Positions 43,685-50,639 of a stretch of DNA of 64,000 bases are shown here, piece by piece. The notes beneath the pieces are model-generated. The model worked only from the letters and a program-made list of their open reading frames with translations, did not search any database and had not been told where the DNA came from. This DNA comes from Microbacterium oryzae. Its GTDB lineage: Bacteria > Actinomycetota > Actinomycetes > Actinomycetales > Microbacteriaceae. The stretch is taken from the NCBI RefSeq assembly GCF_030406385.1, contig NZ_JAUEPM010000002.1, positions 1-64,000 on the forward strand, read 5' to 3'. The position numbers and the translations under genes were made by a program. Each line of letters begins with the position of its first letter. Position 1 is the first letter of the stretch.

Positions 43685-45058
43685 ATGAGACGAGCTGCTG
43701 CCGGAGCGGAGGTCGGCCTCCTGTCGGCGCTGACGGCCCTCGTGGACGCAGGTCCGCCGAGCGTCCGCTTCGGGCCCTGGCGCGAGCTGCGACGCCGTCT
43801 CATGTCCCGTCCCCTCCCCGTGCTCGGCGCCGCGGACACCGGCGGCGCCGCGCGTGTCGACGTGGGCTCGCGCGAGCTGCCGGACCCGCAGGCGGAGGTC
43901 GTCCTGGTGACCGGCGGTCTCGGCACCGGTGGCGTCGAGACCGTCATCGGGATGCTCGCCCGCGACCTGCCGGGGCACGGGGTGCGCACCTCCGTGCTGT
44001 GCTCGGCAGGCGGCGCGACGGCGGAGGCCCTGCAGAACGAGGGGATCGCGGTCCGCGAGGCGGGGGACGCCGCGACAGCCGCCGCCTGCGTGGCGCAGCT
44101 GCCCGCTGGTGCTGTCGCGCAGCTGCACAATGCCCCTGAGCACCTCATCGAGGCCTGCCAGGCCGCGGGGGTGCCGATCATGCCGGTTCTGCACACCACG
44201 GACATCAATCTCACCCCCGAGCAATGGCGGCGCGCCGGCCGGCTGACCGATGCGGCGCCGGTGAGCGTCGCGGTGAGCGAGATCGTCCGCGCCTTCCACC
44301 TGAGGGGCGTGCCGCAGCAGCCCGGCTCGCCGATCGTCGTCATCCCCAACGGCGTGGAACCGCATCCCGCGGCTGCCGGCACCGCCGCGGCCGCGCGGGC
44401 GCAGCTGTCGGATCTGCTGCGGGCGCCGCTGGACCAGGTGACACTGTTCACCTGCCTTGCGCGCTACGACATCCAGAAGAACGTGCCGGGACTCGTCTCC
44501 GCCTTCCTGGAGGCCGCCGCGGAGCGCCCGGATCTGCACCTCATCGTGGCCGGCCCGGTGACGGACTGGCTCGAATACCGACTCGCACGGGCGCTGTGCC
44601 GTGGGCACGCGGCCGGTCATCGGGTGCACCTCATGGGGCCGAGCGACCCGCATCGCCTCCTGGCGGCGTCCGACGCCTTCGTCCTCGACTCGTTCTTCGA
44701 AGGATGGGCGGTGGCTTCGAGCGAGGCCGTGATGGCGGGCATCCCGGTCGTCGTCTCCGACACGGGAGGCGCCGCGGAGCTCGTCGGCGAGCAGGGCTCG
44801 CGCGGGTACCTCGTGGGCAATCCGGCGGGCGATCCGGAGGTCATGAGCATGCCGCGCATCAGGCGCGCCCGGCGGCGGACCGGCGGTCAGGAGAATCGCT
44901 CGGAGCTCGTCGACGCGCTGCGCCGCGTGCACGACGACGTAGACCGGTGGCGGGGTCGTCGTGGCGACCTGGCCGCCGACGCGCGCAGCTGGCTCGGGCG
45001 CGAGATGATGGTCTCCGCTCACGCGGAGACCATCATCTCAGTGGCCGCTCGCTCCTGA
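43685..45058 (+). CDS. GT4-type glycosyltransferase
   Basis: 457 residues from ATG 43685, chosen because GAGAGG precedes it; ATG 43670 (ATGA overlap) is the alternative. GT-B architecture: VVLVTGGLGTGGVETVIGMLA for the acceptor domain and PNGVEPH, CLARYDIQKNVPGLVSAF and DSFFEGWAVASSEAVMAGIPVV for the donor domain, where the E-x7-E pair sits. It is the last gene of the rightward EPS operon, and its 3' end contains a 15-bp hairpin. Confidence 0.87.
   Translation: MRRAAAGAEVGLLSALTALVDAGPPSVRFGPWRELRRRLMSRPLPVLGAADTGGAARVDVGSRELPDPQAEVVLVTGGLGTGGVETVIGMLARDLPGHGVRTSVLCSAGGATAEALQNEGIAVREAGDAATAAACVAQLPAGAVAQLHNAPEHLIEACQAAGVPIMPVLHTTDINLTPEQWRRAGRLTDAAPVSVAVSEIVRAFHLRGVPQQPGSPIVVIPNGVEPHPAAAGTAAAARAQLSDLLRAPLDQVTLFTCLARYDIQKNVPGLVSAFLEAAAERPDLHLIVAGPVTDWLEYRLARALCRGHAAGHRVHLMGPSDPHRLLAASDAFVLDSFFEGWAVASSEAVMAGIPVVVSDTGGAAELVGEQGSRGYLVGNPAGDPEVMSMPRIRRARRRTGGQENRSELVDALRRVHDDVDRWRGRRGDLAADARSWLGREMMVSAHAETIISVAARS
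45004..45037. terminator. Hairpin embedded in the 3' coding end of the GT4 gene
   Basis: Arms 45004-45018 (GATGATGGTCTCCGC) and 45023-45037 are perfect over 15 bp with a 4-nt loop, 21 bp before the stop. A second small hairpin (45052-45058/45065-45071) follows. Two operons converge here with a 24-bp gap, so it may end both. Confidence 0.65.
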
Positions 45059-45082
45059 CCTCGATCAGGAGGAAGCGAGAGC

Positions 45083-46330
45083 TCAGGAACGGGTGAGCTC
45101 GTCCGCGAGGACGCGGACGAAGGCCTCTCCGGTCGGTTCCCAGGATCGACCGCGCACGCTCGCGGCGGCGGCCGCCGCACGCTCGACACGTCGTGGATGC
45201 GCGACGGCGGCGACCAGCGCGTCGGCCAGCGCGGCGGGTGTGGCGTCGGCCCAGACCACCTGCGGATTGTCGAGCACCATCCGCGCGTATCTGTCCTCGT
45301 TCACGACCGGAATCGCGCCGCACGCGAGCATCTCCTCGGGAACGAGGGAGACGTTCGTGAAGGACAGCGCGAGCCCCGCGATGACCCCGTTGTAGAGGTC
45401 GCTGAGCGCGTTCGGCGTCATGTTCCCGTGGTTGACGACGGGAAAGCGGACGTCGGCCACGACGTCGCCGTACACGTGGATCGGCTCCTCGGGGAGCCGC
45501 TCGTGGAACAGCTCGAGAGCGCGGGTCGCGTGACGGTAGCCGCGCCGGTCGTTGCCCCGCTTCGCATACCAGGCGATCCCGCGGCGCTCCGGCTGCGGGT
45601 CCGCCAGCTCGTAGGCCTCGGTGTCGCATCCGAAGGGCACGAGATCGCTCGCGACCCCCAGTTCGTCTCGCAGCAGCTCGTGCACCATCTCGCCCAGCGC
45701 GATGTTGCGGAACCCCAGCCGATACGAGTCCTGGGCGAAGGCGTGCTCGGACCCGCGGGGTGAGAAGAAGGGCTCGTAGTCCTGGATGAAGTAGAGCCTC
45801 CTGCCTTCTGGGGCGCGGGAGGCGATCACGTGCGCGGTGGACCAGCTCGAGGCGACGAGGGCGTCGAAGCCGATGATTCGCTCGGCAGCCGCCTCGATAC
45901 GGACGTCGAGCCATGGCCAGGCGTGTCGGATCACCTGGCGGTAGTAGTCGACGTCGCCGTCGTGGCGGTTGTACAGGAGGAGCGTGCAGTCGAACCCCGC
46001 GCCGACGGCGCTCGCGATCATCCGGAAGAGCGTGGTGTGCCCGCCCGATCCTGCGCTCGGCGGATGGACCACCCATCCGATCCTCGGACGAGCGGGCGCC
46101 GGGTGCACCTCGTGAGGTGAGAGATGCTGCGAGTCGGCGAGATCGCCCTCATGCAGCGGGAACAGGAGCCGGCCGGCATCCACCCGGTCATACAGCTGCA
46201 GGGCCGCGAAGCGGAGCAGGTACGCCGGTGTCCGGCCGCGCAGACGGGCCAGCGGACCGCGGCGCGGTCGGTCGGACGTGGGCGCGACGCGCGCACGCGC
46301 GCCCGTGCGGTCCTGCTCAGGTGCGGACAT
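45083..46330 (-). CDS. WsaF-like glycosyltransferase
   Basis: 415 residues. IGWVVHPPSAGSGGHTTLFRMI opens the first domain. RRLYFIQDYEPFFSPRGSEH, NIALGEMVHELL and SFTNVSLVPEEMLACGAIPVVN match the rhamnosyltransferase WsaF family (GT4, GT-B fold; family recognition). It likely transfers rhamnose or a similar sugar. It is the last gene of the leftward Wzz-Wzz-Wzy operon and overlaps the polymerase gene by 14 bp. Confidence 0.82.
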   Translation of the reverse strand: MSAPEQDRTGARARVAPTSDRPRRGPLARLRGRTPAYLLRFAALQLYDRVDAGRLLFPLHEGDLADSQHLSPHEVHPAPARPRIGWVVHPPSAGSGGHTTLFRMIASAVGAGFDCTLLLYNRHDGDVDYYRQVIRHAWPWLDVRIEAAAERIIGFDALVASSWSTAHVIASRAPEGRRLYFIQDYEPFFSPRGSEHAFAQDSYRLGFRNIALGEMVHELLRDELGVASDLVPFGCDTEAYELADPQPERRGIAWYAKRGNDRRGYRHATRALELFHERLPEEPIHVYGDVVADVRFPVVNHGNMTPNALSDLYNGVIAGLALSFTNVSLVPEEMLACGAIPVVNEDRYARMVLDNPQVVWADATPAALADALVAAVAHPRRVERAAAAAASVRGRSWEPTGEAFVRVLADELTRS

Positions 46331-47705
46331 CGCGCGTCTCCTCGATTCGATGGTCGGCGAATGCGGCGGGGAGCCGCTCGGATATGCTCCAGGCGCCGCC
46401 GCAGAGCCCCGGCATGAGCGCCAGGAGGCCGAACGCCTTGGGGAACGAGAACGAGTCGAAGAACGCGGACAGCGCGACCGCGACCAGGCAGCTCGCGGCC
46501 AGCGCGACCGCGAGTCCGGAGATCGCCGGGGGTGCGGTGCGGCAGCGCACCACGCTCAGGATGGCGACGACGTAGAGGGCGAGGAAGGCCACTGTGCCGA
46601 CCACGCCGAGCTCCAGGAGGAGCAGCAGGTACTGGTTGTCGAAGATCCGGTACTGCGGAAGCAAGGTGCCGAGCCCGCGGCCGGTCCACGGGCTGATCGG
46701 AAGGAGCACGGAGAAGACATCCAGGCTCGCCGTGCGCGAGAGGACGCTGGTGTCCGATCCCGCGCTCTGGAAGAGATGGCGCAGCGTGCCGATCATCCCG
46801 GGAACGGCGACGTAGACGACGACGAGGGCGGCGCCCCCCGCGATGAACGCCTTCAGCCGTTCGCGGGCGCCGAGCGTGAACAGCAGCGGCACCACGCCGA
46901 TCACGAGCCCGAGGATGGCCGATCGGGACCCCGCGATGATGAGGGCCATCGCGATGAAGCCGACGCTGACCAGCATGACTGCCCGCGTGCGACCGCGGCT
47001 GCGCAGGGCGAGCATGAGCGCCACGGGGAACGCGACCGCCAGCGTCATCGCATATTCGAGCGGATGGCTGGCAGTGGCGGCGGGCCGCAGGAAGTCGCCT
47101 CGCATGCCCGCTCCTCCCGTTCCGTCGCCCACGAGCCACGGCGTGGGGATGGAAGCCGCGAGCGGAGTCTCCGTGACGAACTCGAGGATCCCCAGCAGCG
47201 CGACGAGTGCGGCGAGCACGGAGAAGCGCCGCAGCAGCGCTACGAGGCGCCCGAAGGTGCGGATGCCGTTGGCGGCGACCAGAGCGACTCCGAGGAAGGA
47301 CAGCATTCGGAACAGGTTCCGATCGGCAGGTGAGATCTCCTCCACCGGGATGGCGCGCATCATGCCGAAGATGTAGCTGAGCAGGATCGCAGCGAAGAAC
47401 GCCCAAGCCGCGACGCCTACCGGCGTGAATACCCGCACCTCGCTGCGGCGGCGACTGAGCACGTGCCAGACCCACCAGAGAAAGCAGCCGAAGCCCCACA
47501 GGATCGCAGGCGCCCCCAGATTTCCGAGACCCGGCACCGCCCGGTCCGAGGGGATCAGCAGAAGGAGGAAGAGGTAGACGCTGAGCGCGCTGACCGCGTC
47601 GAAGCCCTGGCGGGTGCTGCCATCGTCCGCCCGATCCACGATGTCATAGCTCGTTCGCCGGAGCTCGGCGGACGCGCGCGCGACGGGGCTAGCGGCGGTG
47701 CTCAC
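46317..47705 (-). CDS. Wzy-like polymerase / O-antigen ligase family protein
   Basis: 462 residues, about 11-12 membrane segments. The large outer loop contains SDTSVLSRTASLDVFSVLL and WTGRGLGTLLPQY with DNQYLLLLLELG, the usual pattern of the O-antigen polymerase/ligase family. With Wzx and two Wzz-like proteins in the locus a role as the repeat-unit polymerase is most likely. Overlaps the upstream Wzz gene by 17 bp. Confidence 0.85.
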   Translation of the reverse strand: MSTAASPVARASAELRRTSYDIVDRADDGSTRQGFDAVSALSVYLFLLLLIPSDRAVPGLGNLGAPAILWGFGCFLWWVWHVLSRRRSEVRVFTPVGVAAWAFFAAILLSYIFGMMRAIPVEEISPADRNLFRMLSFLGVALVAANGIRTFGRLVALLRRFSVLAALVALLGILEFVTETPLAASIPTPWLVGDGTGGAGMRGDFLRPAATASHPLEYAMTLAVAFPVALMLALRSRGRTRAVMLVSVGFIAMALIIAGSRSAILGLVIGVVPLLFTLGARERLKAFIAGGAALVVVYVAVPGMIGTLRHLFQSAGSDTSVLSRTASLDVFSVLLPISPWTGRGLGTLLPQYRIFDNQYLLLLLELGVVGTVAFLALYVVAILSVVRCRTAPPAISGLAVALAASCLVAVALSAFFDSFSFPKAFGLLALMPGLCGGAWSISERLPAAFADHRIEETRDVRT

Positions 47706-48549
47706 TTGTCAGCACCTCGCCGTCGATCACGTCCACGTCCGCCTCGTCGCCCTCCAGTGCCGCGGCCCCCGCGCCGACGTCCGTCGCCCGCGCTCCGGTG
47801 CGCTCCGCGGAGGAACGCCGCCGCTTCGCACTGTCGCGGCGGCGGTCGCGAGGGCGCACCGTGTCCTGGTGGGGCACGTCGCGCGCGCGCAGCGGCTCCA
47901 GCGGGTCCCGCTCACGAGCGGGTTGCACCTCGAGGGCGGCCTTGCGGCGAGAGCGAGCGGTGGCGAGCCCCTCGACTGCGCCCGCCAGCACGACGCTCAG
48001 CACGACGCCGACCGCGGCGACGGCGAGGGTGAGCTGCGTCCGCTCGGAGGAGAGCTCCGTCGCCTCGATGTCGGAGGTGATGCGCATCATGCCGATCGTG
48101 GAGATGTCCTCGACGTCGAGCTCCTGCTGCATGAGAGCGAGCTGCGTCTCTGCCGCGGCCTCCACCTGGCCCACGAGCGCGAGGGCATCCTCCTCCGTTC
48201 CCGCCTGCGTGGTGATGGCGAGGAAGGCAGCACCCGAGCTCGTGTCGCCTCCCACGCCGTAGTCCGCATCGTCGTCCGGAACGAGCAGCTCGTGCTGCTC
48301 CTGCGAATTCAGCCGCGTGTTGAGCACGGCGAGCGCCTGACCGAGTCCGCCGAGAATCAGATACGGATTGTCGCCCTCGTAGGCGTCGATGCTCTCCTGC
48401 GGCGGCAGCAGCATGAGCGTCGATCCCGCCTCGTAGCGGACGGGGGTCTCGCCGTAGACGTACGAGGCGCCCCATCCGGCTAGAGCCAGGCCGGCGACGA
48501 TGACGTACCACCGTCGCAGCAGGCCGCGCATCAGATCGCTGAAGTACAT
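47689..48549 (-). CDS. Wzz-like chain-length determinant (second of two)
   Basis: 286 residues with a membrane segment at each end of a periplasm-like domain: ~13-32 (WYVIVAGLALAGWGASYVYG) and ~172-193 (LAVAAVGVVLSVVLAGAV). The layout fits polysaccharide co-polymerases. The ~90-residue Arg-rich cytoplasmic tail (RDRRRDSAKRRRSS) lacks a Walker motif or Tyr cluster, so this is not a BY-kinase fusion. It probably pairs with the upstream gene, which it overlaps by 19 bp. Confidence 0.72.
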   Translation of the reverse strand: MYFSDLMRGLLRRWYVIVAGLALAGWGASYVYGETPVRYEAGSTLMLLPPQESIDAYEGDNPYLILGGLGQALAVLNTRLNSQEQHELLVPDDDADYGVGGDTSSGAAFLAITTQAGTEEDALALVGQVEAAAETQLALMQQELDVEDISTIGMMRITSDIEATELSSERTQLTLAVAAVGVVLSVVLAGAVEGLATARSRRKAALEVQPARERDPLEPLRARDVPHQDTVRPRDRRRDSAKRRRSSAERTGARATDVGAGAAALEGDEADVDVIDGEVLTSEHRR

Positions 48550-49310
48550 GATGAATCCCCCTTGCGCCGTCCGACCCCCGTCGGTGCGGCTGTCGCTGCC
48601 GATGTAGCTCCTCGCCGACGGCGAGGAGAAGGTTCAGATCCGACGCCAGAGCGGAGACCCTCGACCATGAAGGATGTTCGTCTCTTGACCAGAACGTCCA
48701 CGAGGACAGCCGCGGCGAGGCTCACGCCGACGCCGAGAGCAGCGATCCCGCCCAGCATCCGGGCGCGGTCCGGCCCGACGGAGAAGACCTCGGGAATATC
48801 CGGCGAGGCCTTCCATCCGATGCGCTGATCATCGGCCACGACGTACTCGTCCTGGCGCTCGTCGATGACCTCGGCGACATCGGCCGTGAGAGCGACGACG
48901 CGGTCGGTGACGTAGGAAGCCGTCGGTCCGACGACATCGATGACCAGCACCGGACGGTTGAAGTTCGGCGCCCACTGGCCTCCCGCGTTGGGCACGTAGA
49001 CGACCTCGCCCTTCCGCACCCCTGCGCCGTAGAGCGGCGCATCGGGGGAGGCGAACAGCTGTCCCGTGAGGCTCTCATCGATGCTCGCCTCGACGACGCG
49101 CGCGAACGCGACCATCGTCGCGGCGGAGTCGGTGAGCGAGTTCCCTCCCACAGCCCAGCCGACGGGTGGAAGCAGAGTGACGACTGTGCGAGCGGCGTAG
49201 ACGCCCGTGACCTGCAGAGCGGCGGTCGCGCCCCCGATGGTGAGGAGGACGCCGATGAGGAGCACGAGCCACCGGCGCGCCAGCATTCGCAGAATCTGGG
49301 GAAGGGTCAT
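48531..49310 (-). CDS. Wzz-like chain-length determinant (first of two)
   Basis: 259 residues. Membrane segments at ~13-33 (WLVLLIGVLLTIGGATAAL) and ~188-210 (MLGGIAALGVGVSLAAAVLV) enclose an extracytoplasmic domain with an alpha/beta mix. ATG 49310 (GGGGGCGCC upstream) is where similarity to co-polymerases starts; longer frames run through the leader. It heads the leftward Wzz-Wzz-Wzy-GT operon, 28 bp after a small leader ORF. No cognate tyrosine kinase is seen in the window. Confidence 0.75.
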   Translation of the reverse strand: MTLPQILRMLARRWLVLLIGVLLTIGGATAALQVTGVYAARTVVTLLPPVGWAVGGNSLTDSAATMVAFARVVEASIDESLTGQLFASPDAPLYGAGVRKGEVVYVPNAGGQWAPNFNRPVLVIDVVGPTASYVTDRVVALTADVAEVIDERQDEYVVADDQRIGWKASPDIPEVFSVGPDRARMLGGIAALGVGVSLAAAVLVDVLVKRRTSFMVEGLRSGVGSEPSPRRRRGATSAATAAPTGVGRRKGDSSCTSAI

Positions 49311-49338
49311 GGCGCCCCCGAGCAGCGGAGCCTGGCGC

Positions 49339-49413
49339 TCACAGACCTTGAGCCGCGGTCGCGGCGAGCGCGCGGCCGGCCTGATGAGCTGGTGCCGTGA
49401 CAAGGCGATGCAT
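49339..49413 (-). CDS. 24-codon leader ORF before the first Wzz-like gene
   Basis: ATG 49413 follows GGGGGAGTCACC, an ideal ribosome site, but the frame stops after 24 codons (MHRLVTAPAHQAGRALAATA then AQGL). It is out of frame with the Wzz gene. Start and first codons match the other EPS leader copies. Possible attenuator or translational entry point. Confidence 0.5.
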   Translation of the reverse strand: MHRLVTAPAHQAGRALAATAAQGL

Positions 49414-49520
49414 GGTGACTCCCCCGAATCAGTGCCGCGGTGTTGCGACGAGGCGACGCCCAGCCCGGATGCTCGGCGTTCCCTATAGGAGGAAGAGGGC
49501 ACAGCCGTCACTTTGATACA
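49393..49520 (-). promoter_or_regulatory. EPS leader module, copy B (before the Wzz-Wzz-Wzy operon)
   Basis: On the minus strand: TGTATCA (49520-49514), GCCCTCTTCCTCC, a CCCT/AGGG hairpin then GAACGCC, CATCCGGG from 49471, GGGGGAG and ATG at 49413. TATCA to ATG is 105 nt, CATCCGGG to ATG 58 nt. It begins 9 bp past the end of the GT2 gene. Confidence 0.7.
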
Positions 49521-49528
49521 AGCGGCGG

Positions 49529-50572
49529 CTATGCGACGCGGCGGTGGCGTTCGCAGACCGCTTCGTAGGCGTCTGCCAGCCTCTCCCGCGGTGCGTCTTC
49601 GATCATCGTCAGTCCCGCGAACGCGGCCGACGCCCCACGGTGGATGTCACGCACGTGCTTGTCGGATCGGCGGAGCGAATAGAGGAAGACCTTGTAGCGG
49701 AGGTAGCGCCGCAGTCCGCGAAGCGCGCGGGACCCGCGCGGGAAGACCTTGTGGGAGATGTAGGCGTAGTTGAGAACGTGGAAGAACCCGTAGTCGAAGC
49801 CACCCGCGCGCTTCCCCGGGGCGACATTGTGGAAGACCGCGGCGCCAGGCGCGGCCGCGATCAGGAGTCCCGATCGCAGAACCCGGAGGCCCAGGTCCTT
49901 GTCCTCGTGCGTGGCGTAGCCAATGCGCGAACCGAGAAGCGCGTCGAACAGAAGACCGCGGGCGACGTCGGTGCGGAAGCTCATGAGAAACCCCCCGATG
50001 GTCTCGACGAGCGGGTGCTCCAGGCCGTCCTGGTGCGCACGTGCTCCGAGCTCCGCGATGCGCTCCTCCCCGTAGACGTTGAACGGCTGCGGCACGAGGA
50101 GCCGCTCGATGCGATTGCGCCAATGGACGATCCTCACATCGTCCTTGAGAGAGCGCTGCGCCTGCGGTACTTCGCTCGAGCTGCTTCCGGGACGGTGAGT
50201 CGTCTCCGTGGCCGACACCCCGCCGTACCGATGATGCACGTCGGCTTCATAGACGGCCATGAGCTCGGCGGCGGTTCCGGGGTGCCAGAAGGAATCGTCA
50301 TCCGGAAATGCGACGACGTCCTCGTGGACGAGCGCAAGGCCCTGATTTCGCTGGACAGGGAGATTGGCCGCCTCCCCGTAGTGCACCTCTAGGGGGATGA
50401 CCGAGGCGGAGGCGAGCTCCTCGCAGTACTCCCGAACCACCTCGTGGTCGTCGCTGCGATCCACGACGATGATGCGATCGGCCGGACGGCTCTGCTCGAG
50501 GAGCAGCGGGAGCGACGTCTTCAGCATCGCGAGGCGGTTGCGGGTCGCGACGACGATCGCGTAGGTCAGCAT
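49529..50572 (-). CDS. Family 2 glycosyltransferase
   Basis: 347 residues. GT-A fold with YAIVVATRNRLAMLKTSLPLLL, RIIVVDRSDDHEVV, VAFPDDDSFW (metal-binding DDD) and an acceptor-side ATHEDKDLGLRVLRSGLLI carrying the ED pair. It likely adds a sugar to the EPS repeat unit. It begins 67 bp downstream of the three-module transferase and may share its transcript; no copy of the EPS leader stands directly before it. Confidence 0.87.
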   Translation of the reverse strand: MLTYAIVVATRNRLAMLKTSLPLLLEQSRPADRIIVVDRSDDHEVVREYCEELASASVIPLEVHYGEAANLPVQRNQGLALVHEDVVAFPDDDSFWHPGTAAELMAVYEADVHHRYGGVSATETTHRPGSSSSEVPQAQRSLKDDVRIVHWRNRIERLLVPQPFNVYGEERIAELGARAHQDGLEHPLVETIGGFLMSFRTDVARGLLFDALLGSRIGYATHEDKDLGLRVLRSGLLIAAAPGAAVFHNVAPGKRAGGFDYGFFHVLNYAYISHKVFPRGSRALRGLRRYLRYKVFLYSLRRSDKHVRDIHRGASAAFAGLTMIEDAPRERLADAYEAVCERHRRVA

Positions 50573-50639
50573 GCGAATTTTCCCGGGAGCCCGGTGGACA
50601 CGGTCTGCGCCGCGATGAGACGGCGGTGCGCGGTCATCG

